From contig VXAY01001311.1 of the NCBI GenBank assembly GCA_013399855.1, positions 1,185,286-1,249,285 on the forward strand: a stretch of 64,000 nucleotides of DNA, given 5' to 3'. The notes beneath the pieces are model-generated. The model was given only the letters and a program-made list of their open reading frames with translations, had not been told where the DNA came from and searched no databases. A program made the translations under genes and the position numbers. This DNA comes from Oxyruncus cristatus. Taxonomy: Eukaryota > Chordata > Aves > Passeriformes > Cotingidae. Position 1 is the first letter of the stretch; each line of letters starts with the position of its first letter. Shown in pieces: positions 13,101 to 28,100 of this stretch.

Positions 13101-16100
13101 CAGTACACAGCCTTATGAAAACAAACAAAAAGTGAAAGTAACTTCTGAATCTCCATATAGGTTAACAAACATTGGATTTGCTTAAGTTTTAGAGCTTGCA
13201 GTGTTGTTTACTTTGTTCACTCTGTGCTGCTTTAGCACTGTTTGAGTATATATATGTATATATAAAATACAAATGTAGTATAGGCTTGATGGAATTTCGT
13301 ATAGGTGACATATACAGTAAACTTTTTTATTGATTTCTGTAGTTCTGGAAAAGCTAATAATCTGAGTGCCATTAAAGTGGGATGACTATATGCAAGGCAC
13401 AGAGCAGATGTGTGTGTTAGATATTTAAAGATAAGTTTGGCAAAATGAGTGCCAGGGAATTCTACAGGGAGAAATATTATCAGCACACTTGAGAATTACC
13501 AAGCAATTGCTGTTACAGAGGCACAGTGAAACAGGCTTCTAACAAAATGTTGAGGTACTGCATTTTTTCCATTTTTCAGCATGAAAGACGTTCAGAAAAG
13601 GAGTTCAGGCTGTTATAGTCAGAGCTTTTTTGACTATTCTGGTAACTTGTAAAGCACTTTGATCTCTTAGAACCTTCTGGGGGAATCTTTACTGTAATGC
13701 TCTCTAGAGATGCATCAATGCTCCTGAAGACACATTAGTTGAACAGGTTTGCAGAGTCCTATGGTGAAATCTTCCTGCTTTTTAATTGGATCATAAGACA
13801 TGCCTGCAGGTTTTGCAAGTTTCGGTGGGTTTTGGAGTTGCCTTTTTTTTTTTTCTGGTCATTGATACTGTGGTTACTAATTTTGAAAGTCTAAGTCCAA
13901 CGAAAATACAGAAAACTTGAAGTTTTTAGGACCTTTTAAAAGTTTTAAGAGTTCTTATAACAAGGGCAGTAAATTCTGAAGTATTAATTTTTAAATTCAC
14001 ATTGGGTTTTACTTTAAGAGGATTTCTCATGCCATGTATTGCTGGAAGAACCGTCATCCTCATTTAATCTGCAGCATGTATGCTGTTTAGGTAGAAGCTC
14101 AGTTGAGCTGTGCTGTTCCAAGTGCTTCAAGTATGTGAGAAAGGATTCTATCCTGTACTTTCTCTCATAAAATGACAGTATTTATTTTTTCCATTTATCC
14201 GGTTATGATCATACAAACCATGATCGCATGATTTTTCTTTTATGTTGTTTTTGCTTCTCTGCATTTAGAATTGCTGAACATGAATTATTGCCTTTCCCCC
14301 ATAAGTGTGCTATTACGTATATATGAGATGTCATAGAATGTCTCTGTAGAAAATAAAATCTTCAGTTTTGGGCTCAACTCCTTTGAATAGGACTTCTTTT
14401 TCATCATGTGTATTATGAAAAATTGCTGTTATCACTTACTTTGCCTCTTGGAGGAACTCTGTTCTTGAGTAGTTTTGGAAACTTATTAACTCTTCATTTT
14501 ACTTACGAATTGGTAAAAACTAATTTATGCAAATTAATTGGAAGTGAAATTCGTAGGTTTAAGAACTCTACAGTTGTATTTCGAAGACTTATGCTTTATT
14601 CTATAAGATGGATTTTTACTTCTTGTATTTAGACCTGATGAGCGGAGCAGTCCATTAATATTTTTTAGGTATGTTTCCCTGTGAAAAGGCATTCATCATT
14701 CTTGCAAGACCACAGTTTGTTTCACCCTGTGTCGTGGAACCAAACTGCAGTCAGTTGTAACAATAAGACCTAAAAATGGAGAAAAATATTTATTTTGTAT
14801 GAGCTAATGAAAGTAGATTTCTGTTGTTTAGCTGCCATGGTAAAAGTGGATCAGTAGAAGCTTTGTCAACACAAGTATGTAAAGTTTTGATTATTTATCA
14901 CTCTTGTGCTAAGGAACAACTCTATGGGGGAAAAGTATTCTTACAGTGTATAATACCTCTGCTTTTATGATACTCTGGGTACTTCAAGACACATGGTTAC
15001 ATAGTGCTCTGTAAGCCTGAAAGACGTGTTTTGGCCTAATGTAACTGCTCTGCTTGTGTTTCAGGGAAATTTATCGATTCGTTGCATGTTTATTGGCAAT
15101 CAGCAGTGGTTGGTAAGCAATCATTTGATGTTTGTTTTTAATCATAACAGGAATTTCCATTTTTTACCCTGACGACCTTTCCACCAGGCTTTCTTGTCCA
15201 CGTTGGTGGTGTTGTCAGTGCACGGTCTGTGAAGCTCCTGGATCGCATCCACAATCCTGGTACGTTGACACAAGAATGACCTCCTTGCACAAGGCCTGTC
15301 GTAATGATCTCCTACTTCTAATCTTTATAACGTATCAGCATTTGGATAGATACAAATCTATTCTAATAATGTGTATTAAAAGCAATATTTTTCAGGCAGT
15401 TGTTTAAGCTGGAAAAATGAGTTACTCAGAGGGTATGTTTTTAGTGAGAAACATTTCAGCAAGTTAAAGAATATTACAATAAAGTACTTTGAATCAGTAA
15501 CTTTGCACTGAAAATTGTCTCTGAGTTATTGAGGGCTTAATTAATTTTTCTACCACTTTGTAGAATTTAAACTTGATGCAGATTTTCCATTCAAACACAA
15601 ATAAGATGAAATACTTGATCTTAACTATTAACGTTTTCTGATTTTCAGCTCCTTGAAATCCTTAAGGACTAATGGCTACAATTTAGCTCGATACGTGGTT
15701 TTTAACCTCTTTTGATAAAACCTTTAGAGCTTTGTTCTGTTCTTAAAAACCCTATACTGAACAGTACTTTAAGATTTTTATTTAATATTTACCTGGAAAT
15801 CCTAGTACTAGAATGTGTATTTTGCATGTTCAGTTCTAATGTTAGAATTACAAGACTTTTGACTCTGAAGACTGTTTTGGTTTAGTCACTGAGGCAAGAT
15901 GATGAGTATTCTAAAAAGCTGGAGTTGACAGTGCACTTAAAAATGCAGAGGAGAGTAAAAATAGCACCAATAGTGGTTTTGCATGCACTAGTCAGAAGTA
16001 ATAAAAGAAGGTTTCTGCAAATGCATCTTTAAAAGCAATTACAAAAAATAATCTTCTTTCTTTTTCCTGTGGCCCGAGGCAAGCAATTCTCCAAGCAAGT

Positions 16101-19100
16101 AGATTGTTGCTGATCTAAGGATTCAATAAGCTGGCAACGTGAAATAAAATCCAGGACTTGATTTGAATTAAACACCCCTACTTTAAGGGATTTTTTTAAA
16201 GCATGTGACTACACAGTATTGTTCCTTTTTTCCTGTTTGTAAGATCTATTTATACAGCGAAGAGAAGATGAAAAAAATGTCAAAGTATAATTTTCCCTTT
16301 CTTTGCCACAAAGTTATTTTTGGGCTGCTGTATTTTCAACAGATTTCTGATACAGATCTCCTACATGCAAAATTTACCATATGATAAATTTATTTAAGAC
16401 AAAATGGAGAAAAAAAATCAGTTTTACTCAGAAGTTTTAAAAACTAACCTCTTGCATCATGGACTCCTTTATTTTTACCAACTGACTGAAAGCAGGATAA
16501 GAAGTAAGATAGAGATGCATGTTTGCACAGCTGCAGTGTTTTTGTGGGACTTGAAATTGCTCCTGACAAGTGAATGTAAAATGTGTGATACTTGGAACTC
16601 AGTATATTGCGAAACGGGGAATGAAGGCACATGACTATGGGAGGGAAGGTGAAGTAAAAAAAAAAAAAGAATCTGATATAGTTATGGTCATGAAGCATTT
16701 GAGTCAAATAAGTCAGTAAAATATCAAAGGAAGAAAATAACCCGGCAGATGAATAAATCAGGAAAATGCAGAAGAGGAAAGAACGTTTGGAGGTGGATTG
16801 AGAACTTACCAATAAGACAATAATTGCTATATACTGTACCCTTTGGTCACCCTAGTGCTAGATTGCTATAGCATGCTCCTTTTTTCCTTTCTCTTTCAGC
16901 CTCTTATTAACTCTGCTGTCTGTGTCTTTCCAGTTCCTGTGGATTGGTGTTGTCAATTGTGTTCTTGTTGGTAGTTTTTTTTCACTATTCTGCTCCTATA
17001 ACTGATCTACTAATTTGCTGTTTTGAACTCAGCCTTTGTCGGAATTATGGGTAACACAAGATCATACAAACTGCTAGACTGGAATAGTTTCAATTCAGGT
17101 ATTTTACTAGTCATTCAGTACTACATATGCTGACAGAAATTATGGCAGCTCAGTGAAGTTCTTAGAAATGCTGTAGAATATTTAAGTTAATGCTTCAAAT
17201 TTAAATCTGTTTAATCATCAAGTGCCTAAATGTCATGTTTTAATGTTGTTAAAGACTCTCTTTAAAATTACAAACCATTGTTTTAGTATAAACTAGTATT
17301 GCTAAGAATAATTTAATATCGATCTGGAAAGCTGAATGTTCAGATACTTATTTTGTACTAGCTTTCAGCTCGGCATCCATGAAGGAATTTAGGGAAAGAG
17401 AATGGATTCTTACTTATACAGTTGGGATCATGTCAGATGTGATTTTTTTTCTTTTTTTTTTNNNNNNNNNNNNNNNNNNNNNNNNNNNNNNNNNNNNNNN
17501 NNNNNNNNNNNNNNNNNNNNNNTTTTTTTTGTGCTTTTGTTTAGTTCTTTGGTTGGTTTTGGGGTTTTTTTTTTATTTAATGGTGGTTTTATTGGTTTAT
17601 TGGGGGCAGACTGTGGGTTAGTTGTGATTTGTTTTGCATGAGCTTACACTTTCTTTAACAGTGGCTGTACTTCTGTTAATTTCAGGAAATTTATTAATGT
17701 GTTTGTTCTAAATAATAGATGTAAAAATTGCCCAAAAGAATGGAACTATCTCTTTAAAGAGAAGGGTACCATTTAGTCCAGAATTTTTTGGTTCATAAAT
17801 CTAGTATTGTAAAATGCAATCAACTGGCAGGAATTACAGTGTAATTATTTGAACTTTTAAATCACTCTAATACCTAACTTGAAAAAAGCCCCTATATTCT
17901 ATTTTTTGTGCAATTTTAGGGATCAAAATATAAAACTTCTTTAAACAACTACAGAAAGAATAGATGGGTTGATGATGCAGTTTATATGAAACATACATAG
18001 AGTACTGGCATGTTAGGGGGAGAAATAAAGACTTTTCCCCTTCACCTTCTTCCTCTGGAAAGGTGACATGCTTTGGAAGACAGGCAAATATAATTTCTCT
18101 ACAAATAACACCCAAGCCAGCAGACCTTGCCAAACTTCCATGTTTTTAAAGCTGGCACAGTAAAAAGGTACAAAGCTGACCTCTGAGGGTTTGTTTCCCC
18201 TGGAAACAAACTTTCCTGCTTGGTACTTCAGTGTTGCAATGCAGCTCCGGGTCACGCTCTCAAATTCAGTTTAAATTATCTTCTATACATTTTTCGTGTT
18301 ACAAATGGTTCAATAATAGGTAAAGCCTAAAACTGTTGCCTCATTTTTGTATCCCCGTTCCTTGCTACAGTGAGCATTCCATAATATTATAATGATGAGC
18401 TTTTCTGGTTTTGTTGGCTTTCTTTGCTCGTTCTAAAGTGATAATCTTTTATAATTAACTTCCAGTATGAAAATTAAATTTCAGGATGAAAAGAACATTA
18501 TGAAATTCTCAGATCTGTTACTGGTGTAGCACAGTCTGATCCAAGGTGTTAAAAATGGGCCAAAATTTTTCATCTTGTATGCTACCTTGAAAAGTTTGAA
18601 TTAATTACTGCTTCCTCCAGACCGTGTTTAGCAGGATGTTACCATGGAAGAATTATATTAGAATAATGGAGTAAAGTAGTTATGTACAGACAAGAAACGT
18701 GCCTTGAGCTGGGTTAGAAAGTGATCCATAATGTAAGCCTAGGAAGCTAAGTGGAAGTCATGAATTTGTTTCTTGACAGAATATCCAAAACTGTAGTCTA
18801 ATTTTTTTAGAAATTGCAGGAAAAAGAAGGCATATATATGCATATATGTATATATTCATGCATTTTATACCCAGAGGTGCTTATTACCTAAAATTATTGG
18901 AGCATAGAGGTCTAAACCAAACAGTCACTGTAGAGTTAATACCTTGCTGAGAGACTGAGAACAGTGTTTCTGTTGCCTGACCTGTGTCAGGTCTGTAGTA
19001 GGAGCTGATTAATCCTGCTGGTTAGGGACTGAGCAGGTTACACCCATATTCCTGGAATTCTGTTTCTGTTGCAGTGCTTGATGTGCTGCTGGACAGACAA

Positions 19101-22100
19101 GAAAGGAGAAAGGGAGTAAATCAGTCATTACAGGTGATGTGTGATGCATAATAGAGTTGCAGATTGCATACAAGTTTGCTGTGTCCTAGACTGGGATAAT
19201 GAATATGCTGTGCAGATCTGTCATTGAGAAACCAAAGGAGAACATTTCATCTCCACCTTCTAGAGCTTTATTGCCGACTCTGTCATTATCGGCTAATTCT
19301 TGGCCTAAAGGAGAGCAGGGATTTATACAGCTTAGGGAAAACAGTGCTACATCTTTACATTACGGGTAAACAAGAATGTAATCACAACCATAAGTGGGCT
19401 AAAATTATTTTCCTTTCTGAAAATGTTCAGGCTTCATTTCAGCTTGCTTAGTTACCTGTGTAGCATAGAAGGGTATTTCTTTTTTTGGCAAATGGCAAGG
19501 AGATGGGTTTAATTGTGTGTAAGATACAACCGGAGCATCTGGAAAGTCAGAGATTTGAAGGTGCTTGAAAATCGGACATGGAAGTAGAAACTGCCTATTT
19601 CATTAATAGAAAAAAAGCTGCTTAAACGTCTGGGAATTGCTTATACTTCAATGACAGAACTGCCTAAATGTTTGTAAAATACGAAAAGGGCACATAATAC
19701 AGTAGAAGATAGACACTGGCGCTGTCTTTGAGAAAGAATGTTAAGAATATACTATAAATATAGAACTATTGAAGGAATCCTGGATCCTTTGTTAGAAGTT
19801 TGCTCAGAGGTTAAATACAGAGCAGAAAGGTTCCTTATGCAGTGCAAGAGCTTGTTAAATAGAGACTGGTTTTCCAGATGGCTCTTTGATAGCACCAACA
19901 TACACAGTGTTCTCACATAGTTAAATTTTAAACTCATCCAGAAAGCTGCTCCAGCAGTGATTCTTAAGCTCCAGTAGTCAGAAACATGGAAGTATAAAAG
20001 ATTGTTAATAAAATTCCTAAGCATCTCCTGAGCTCCTTGAATGATATCCAATCTCGCTATTGGAGCGTGAAATTCTCCAGAGCTGGTTTTGTGTATGAGG
20101 AAATGTAAGAGGAAAGCTTGGATATGCTTTGGTTCTGTAACTGAATGTTTTTCTTTCACAGAAACACAAACATCAGTGAACATGCAGATTACATTTTGTG
20201 CTTCTGTCTGGGGTGTAAGTGTGGCCGATTTGTAAGAAGAGAGTGGAAAATGTCAGAATGTTTATGTTAGTGTCTGATGTGGGTATCCTTCAGAACTAGT
20301 AGGAAAAACCCAACATTTTAAGCTTGAACTCTTGCCTTTTCTTGGAGAATTTCCAGGCTGATTTCTTGTCCATCAGTGTGTGTGGATATGATAATGGGAG
20401 GTTAAACCAGTTATCAGAGGCTTTTTCTGAACAGAGTGAGGGGGTTTTCTGTAATAATTGACTCTAGTTTTCTGCAGCCTTTCCAGAGGAGTGAATATTC
20501 CGAAGTAATTTTTATGGTTAATATGTGTGGTGTTTGAATATTCTTTCTTGAAGCAGACACACCCTTGTATGTTAATGAAATAATTTTCTTTGGAACTGTG
20601 TGTTAATTTTTTTTGAGAGCTCTAAGTAGATGTTTATATAACTGAACAAAGGGTGATCACTACCAGTGAGCACAGAATAATATTCACATGTTCTGTTAGC
20701 AATTCATAAATTAATAAACTTGGCATTTAAAATCTTTGTTTAGAATTCTTTACCTAAGTATAGCTAATATTATTTAATCTGTTCATATTGATTTAAAACT
20801 CTCTCTGAAATCTGACTAATGGTGTGAAAGCCAACCCAGACTGTTCCTTGCACAAATGCTCAGAAAAAGCTGTTGCTTATAGCACAACTACATTTTGTCT
20901 TTGAATTGATAGTAATAAGAGAGGGAATCCTGATCTTGCAGAAAATTGTTATTCTTGCACAACTCTTCCTAATTTCAAAATATGGGTCTTGACTAAAACT
21001 ATTGTCTTGATACCATTTCCTTCATGGATTACAATGAGGTTTTTTCCAGTCTTTTGATGTTTCATTGTGTGGTTGCAAACATACAGTTGTGGAACTACTT
21101 GCCTCGCTCAAAATATATTATTCTTAGAAGAAAACCAGGATGATTCTGGTTGGTAGGGCACCTTCCCAAATGACATAATTACAGGTAAACTTGTCCTTGT
21201 AAAATGCCTACAGACAGTATCGTAGGAAAATATATAGACAGATAACACAAGTTCTAGCTGACTGTAACAGGATTATAGAAGTAACTGTGATAAATGTTAA
21301 TGGATAAAATCGTGATCTGAGCTGAATTAGGCACAAGAGATTTTGTTTCTAAGTGCACAGACTGAAGTTCCTCAAAATGTCATGATTCCTATAAAGAAAT
21401 ACCATAGTTGTGGCTTGGTTTTTGTTTCCTGGTTCAGTTTGTACTTTAGATTTTGTTAGACAGCGCAATTTGTCTTTGACCTTTTGCGCTAATATTTTGA
21501 TGTTTTTTTCTAAGTTGTGAGCTTTTGGTGTCTCTCAGTGCAGTCTCATTGAGGTCCTGAACTCGCTCCAGAAAGCACTGTAGGAAAGGCTTGGATTCAG
21601 AAGTTCCAAGAGGTCTTCCTGACTAGTTTGTCTTAAAATAAACAGTTGTGAGCGTATAGAAATAATGAATCTGAATAGAGATTCTGCATTCAGAGTACTG
21701 AATAGAGATTCTGCATTCACAAGGAATCTAAATAAGGAATAGGAAATTCAGAGGCATTATCACTTTGTGCCGAATAAGGCCATCCCATTTCTGCAGTTAT
21801 AGAATAGATTAAATGTGTTTTAGAAAGAGCTGTCTTATTACAGTGTAGTGTTCCCAGCTTTGGGTAATAGGCCCTTTGTTGTGGCAGTTTGAAGCTTTCC
21901 TTTGAAGATTGCTCATGTTTTAAAATAGGTTGTATTTATTGTGCCAAGGTGACAAAGGAACAGACACACAAAATAGAATACATAGTTTCTTTGTTACCTA
22001 GTGAGGACTTCACCATTCTAGGATGAATGGCTGATCAAAGTAATAACTGTAAGCTGGAGTGACAAAAGTACATATTTAGACCTGGAACTGGTTTTCCAGA

Positions 22101-25100
22101 GGCAAATTTATTTCCTATATTTAACATTTTGTTATTCCCTGGGCAGTAGTTTGAGCTTTTATAATTCTAAGGGAGCATGATGATGTTGAGAAATCAAAGT
22201 TATTTGGGAATATATGGCTGAGAGATTTAGCTGGTTGGAATTTAAGATAGGATTTCAAAAGCCAAACCTTGCGGTAGGATTTTTGTAATTCCCCTTTTAG
22301 CGTGAGATAGGTAAAAACATCTCCTGATCCATTTTAAAACTCCCTAATGGAAGTATAATTCAGTACGTTTCTGAGTTAAGTACGTTCACCCATATAAGAG
22401 ATACAGAAGCTTTAGAGATTCTGTTAATTCTGTTTCATACTTCGAGTATCCTTTTATTTTTTCTTTTGTAAGAAAAATCTAGATTCCCCAGCCTCCTAGC
22501 AGTGATGTAGGTGTTTTCATGGAATTCAGAGAATAAGAAAAGAATTCAGGAGTCTTGATGGGAATGTTCTAAGAGGAACACCTCACTGCTTCTCTTGGGA
22601 TATGTCTTGGAATTAAAGCTGACACTCCTAAATAGTGAGCTGCCACTAACTAAAAGGAATGATGAATGGAATTTCCTGTCTGGTTTCTGCCATGTACTCT
22701 TGGAGTCTTCTGGTGGTCATGTAGTGATTTGGCCTGACTGACCCAATAGAAAACTGCCCTGAAAATGGATGGGTTTGTGTTTAATCAGCCAGCTAAAATA
22801 CCTCATACCTCTGTAAACAAACAAAACCCGGGTGCAGTTTTAATCCTAAATATTCTTAAAATTGTTTCCTGAGTAATTGAAGAATTTCTTCAATTGAAAG
22901 AAAGTGAACAAACTTAAACTTGCTTTTTATCTGCTTACTCAGCAGTTTGGGCTTGAGAAATGAGATCCATGCTCTCGGACTTCATCTGGCAGAAAAGCAA
23001 AATATTGTTCCACAGGTTGGATGTTTTATTTGTAGTTTAAGCTTTGTAGGGTTCTGTTGTACCTGTTCTCCTTGGCAGTATTGGCTGCTGGTTTAGTGTA
23101 TCTTAGTTTTCATTTGATATATCCCAGTAATCTACTTCCTTTACTTTCTGTATCATAAGCTAAGTTTTCATTTTCACATCTTAAAGATGAATATAGGGAG
23201 TAATTTTTTTAAACAAGGCTGTAGTGACTTGGATTTTTTTTTTTTTTTTTAAGTTTTAGGTTAATCTCTTGTAGGTTTAGTTATTTGCTACCCGAGTTTT
23301 GTGTTCAAACTTTGCATACAAGAGGATTTGTCTTTTCATACACTTGTTTAATTGTTAAATATTTTAGCAAGTTGATAATGTCAATGTTTGTGGGATGACC
23401 AGAAAGGATTAAAGAGAACATCAAGGTCCAGGGAAGAGTGCTTGTAAACCTAACAAAGGTGACAAACCAGTCAAACCTACAGAAAAATCCCCCACTTCTT
23501 TATGTATAAGCTGATCAGGAGGTTTGAACTGAGAAGATACAAAAATGAGGGGATATGGCAGGTGTGGATAATGGCTTTGCCTAGGGACTCAAAGATTGAA
23601 TTTGAAATAATAGTATTTGTGTCTCCGTTACCATTTTTGAGACAACAGAACAATGAGTCGTTTATATACAGTGAAAACTTTCATAGTATGATTGTTCTCC
23701 TTGTTTCAGAATGTTCCATTATAAATGTAAATATTTACTGAATTATACAATGGATAATAGGTTGAAATGAATCATACAGTTCCTGCTTGGGAGTAATTGC
23801 CTCAGGATGCCTAGGGATTCAGCGTTAATGCAGGAATTCTTGAGGATGAACTGTGTAATCAAGAGTCCATTCTTAATTTTTATTCAGTTTTTAAAACCCT
23901 ATATGGACCTAGCTTAATGCAGGTTCTGGCTAAATCTTGAAAGACCCTGTACCAGTGAACGTCTAGCAAATGACTTGGGAAAGGCATTGCTTTTTATGAA
24001 TCAGAAAGTATTGAGAGTGTCTAGGGTTATCTCCAGGTGAAAGATTTGGACAGGATATTGTCCTATCGACAGTACAGCTCATGGAAGTCAACCTCATTTT
24101 CTGAAGGAGATAAGTGGCTTGGTGACTCGAGGAACATTTAGGGCACAAGCTAAGTACAGTGCTGTTTGTGTCTCCTAAAGCTGCTGAATAAAAGGAGCTT
24201 GGAAAGTTTCAGTTGGAGGAGGTTTGAGTTGGCACGATTTTTATAGAACATGGTACTGTTAACAACATTGTTTCTCGAGTCCTCAACTCTGGAAACAGTG
24301 TGCTTTGCTTCCACTTGGTTATAAATATCATGCCAATTTTGAAACGTTAATAAAAATAGGTTGAATATTCAGTCTTTGGTTTCCAACAAAAGGCACGTAA
24401 TAGCAGTGTAACTTCTTGCAAACTTTTCTGCTTCAAGTTGTAGATAAACCTTGCTATAAACTACTTGGTAGATTTGCTAGAAAAGCTTGTGATTGAGTGC
24501 TCTGTATGCTTGCCTTTTTGCTTCCACCTAGAATCCAGGGCCATTACTTTCTGTAACCATTTCAGTGAGCTGCCATAGTTTTCAGTCTGTACTGTCACCT
24601 GATCCAAGCATGCGCCAAAATACCCACCGTTTCTGGCTACTGTCTGCTGAATCTGCTTTGCAAACCCTTAGTTCTTTAAGCTTTTTGCTTAGCAAAAAAA
24701 CCAACAGGCACTCTTACAGAGTGTACTGGACACATGCCATCCTGCTTCCCTAACTCCTCTAATTGTTTCTGTAAATCCTTAGCTTTACTAAACTTGTAAA
24801 TGCTACAACAGCATCCCCATGTGAAATTGTGTGGCTCATGTGTCAAAAAAGGCTGCTTGTGAAAATATTTGTCAGAAGAATATGAATGCTACACATTGCA
24901 CTGCATTCAGTGTTTCGTATCAACTTATGATTGCAATGTCATGGTGTTTGGTTTTAATTGTAGACAATAATTTTGTGTTTTAATATGAAAAGGTAAGTTC
25001 ATGTAAACTGTGAATGCACAGTATTTATATGTAAACATAATGATTTGTATTTTTGGCCTCTTTCTGGAAGAAAAAAATACTTAAATGTGATATGCAGAGC

Positions 25101-28100
25101 TCCAAGTCTTCTTTACTGACATTTGTTTATGCATGACTGTTAGAGAAAAATTTGATCTTGTGCAATAATAAATTGCTGGATTTTTTGGAATATATTGGGC
25201 CTGATCCTTTTTACACTGAAAACAATGGCTGGAAAATTGTTCTTATCTATAATAAGAATGAAAATGCTCTATTATATTACTGTAGATGATAGTTTTGTAC
25301 TCCTGATGTTGAAGAGATTCTCAGAATAAAGGGTTAAATGTTGCATTGGCAAGACATAGTGTTGAACAACTTCACAACAGTATGTGTTTTCTTTTATGAT
25401 AAGGCCTTTTTGTAGATAAGTTAGGTGAGAAAATTAGTAACTTGTCCCTAAACTTAATAATTTCAGCTATAAATTTTTGTGTAGGAAAGCTGAATGTTTG
25501 CATAGGGTTTGGGACCCGTCACTATTTCTACCTTTTCCGTTCCCCTCAAGCATACCTGTTTCCTTTCACCACTTCATTCCATTTCAGTTTTCACTGTGAC
25601 TACGTCACACCTTTTCAATGTCATTTTCGTGTCTGTAATCTTATCTTTATTTCACAGCACTTTCTCTGTTCATCCTCAGTCACTTCACCTGTTGCTCACT
25701 CTCATCATGACTTCACATTTTCTTGCACTCTTTGTCATAGAAAGGTCATTGGTGACAAGTAGGAACAGTTTTTGCCACGTGGTACCTAAAGGTGTAAAAA
25801 GTTGTGAATTAGAAAATTGGATTTTTTTTTTTTTCCTAGAAAAAGGGTACTTTTCCTTTGCAGGTGTTTTTCTGTGAAGTACAAAAATTGGTGTGAGTGT
25901 TCAGTCAGTGTTTATAACCAGCTGCCTGTAATAATCAAGTCTCATTGAGCAAGAACTGTTCTGCATGGTCAGAGAACCACTTTTCCTACTGCTTGCACTT
26001 TTATGTTATAGAGAGAAACACGTTGCTTATTAAAGCAGTTTTCCAGTCTGTGACTGGAGGGGGAAGGAGGAATTGCCCCATTCCACCAAAAAGAGTTAGA
26101 GATAACATTTGCAGAAGGCACTTGTGGTCTTAAATCTTCTCTACAGCCCTACTTTTTGTCAGATGCAGCTTTTGTCTTACAATCCATTTCCAAAGTTGCT
26201 CCATTCAACCAACCCTACTGCTGCTACCTGGAGGCAGCAGGAACAGCCTCTGTCCAGAGATGCTCACACCAAAGAGAAAATATTTTCCTTCCTGCTTGGG
26301 CTACCACAAATGGTTCTCAGAGCTGAGCTTGGGAGCTCCAACCCTGTGATGTGATGGGTTATTTCTGTATGATACTCAGTTTTGGAAGCTGAAGTGTGAG
26401 CCCCTGCCATCTGAGTCAGGATTACTGAGTATCATCTCCAGCATTTGATATTCCCAGTCAGGGAAAGGGTTTGAACATTGATTTCACCCTGAGAGTGTGA
26501 AGTGCGGCGTCTCGAGATTCTGCCAGCAATGCACTGAAACCTGCTAAAGTGAGCTCTGATATAATGAAACATAGCAGTTCATGGAAACCCTTTGGTTTGT
26601 GTCTTAATGTGTATATTTTTGTCAATTGCAGAGAACATTCCTAAGAACTCTCACTGTAGGTTTTTGTTCTGTTCAGCATTCATTTCTTAAAGCAAAGGTT
26701 GGATAAACTTCAGTCTGGGCACCCAGGCTGCTGTTAGTCAGTGCAGTGCTGTGAGTTATACAACACTGATATCTAAAGTTATGTGTAGTTGAATGTAAAT
26801 ACATACCTCTGTGCTCTTCCTTTTAACTAGAAAATGATCATTAGTTTATTTTAGAAAGATGAAAGCCTAGTTCTAAATGCAAATTGAGGCAAATTCATGA
26901 ATGAGTACATCTTGTAGTACAATGTTCTTGTTTCAGTAAATTTCTAGTTATGTGTATATCTACATCTTTCATTTTTGTTTGTCATGTTGTCAGAGAACCT
27001 TGTGTATGATATGGGGTTATCATACACGATAAATATTCCTGATAGTACAAAACTGGTTCCCAATGAATCCTGGGTTTTGACCTCGATATTGTAAATTATG
27101 ATTCAGCAAGGAGATGTCAATGACTGGAAGTTTGTATCTGTGCAAAGTTCAGCTGATTTCAGGGAAATTGTATAAGAATCTCTCTACTCAGAACCCTTGG
27201 TAGCAACTGAGTTGTTGGTTTGTTACTGGTTTTCCCCTCATGTATCCAATTATCATAGTTTTCAACTAAATTCATTGGTACAGGTAAGCAATTTTGATAG
27301 AAGAAACAGCTGACAAACTGTACTGGTAAATGTCAATATTTGTTGACTTCATATGTAAAAAACTTGTGATAAAAGAGCTTTAGTTCTGGGAACTAATTGC
27401 TGAGCAGTTAAATGGATTGCATAAGCTTATTCTAGCAGCACTCTTTTTTTTAATATATTTTTAATGTAGTTCTCAAGAAAAGCAGGCAGGATACATTTAA
27501 CATATAACCTCCAGGACAATCAAGGTAATTAGAATCTGTTGGCAGGAACAGGGGAAGGTGCAGTTACCAGGATACTGAAGCAAAAAAGCACCAACAAGTA
27601 CATAGTCAACATATATCTACTACAACTTAATGCTGTAAATACACATTAGTTTCAAATCCCTGTGGCTTCCCAAAGTTAGAAGTGCCACAGAACTGTCTGA
27701 TTAGTGATGCAATCTTGAAGAAATTCTTTTAAATTCTAGTTAACAGAGGGAGAACTACTTGAAACAGGAAAAACTATTGAGGTTATTTCAAAGACATCAA
27801 GTGTATAGCCAAATAGAATATTACTTTACTATTACAAATACTATTTCATTACTGTTAGTAGTTTTTCAGTATTACAGAGTATCTGTGATGCTTTGTTGCA
27901 AGTTACCTGTTGTTGGAAACTGTGGTCTTCAAGTAGGTAGAGAATGGAACAGTATCTACAGTATTTTGGTGTTATCCATCTTGTCAGAACCTGTTCATAT
28001 GGGGCATAAACAAGGAAATTAATGAAAGTCCCATTAGTGTTTGCTTGAAGTGTGATTGCTAGGAAATAAAAAGTGACCAGGCACAACAAAACAGTTGAAT

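Larger units (their letters stand above)
10367..15150 (+). other. C2CD5: Intron with one CR1 insertion
   Basis: AT-rich intron. It contains a CR1 fragment at 11178-11284, a C9 run at 12755-12763, an A18 run at 12781-12798 and a TATATA patch at about 13245-13265. A 48-base exon-like segment lies at 15065-15112, immediately before the true acceptor. Confidence 0.6.

Noticed and set aside
17379..17641. ORFs spanning the N gap
   Set aside because: The translated X run is an assembly gap, and the flanks are T homopolymers.
22943..23015. Exon-like segment (pyrimidine tract with tandem CAG, then CAG|GTTGGA) encoding RNEIHALGLHLAEKQ in one frame
   Set aside because: The open frame needs a phase that the upstream C2CD5 exon does not provide. 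In the correct phase it hits TGA after about four codons.
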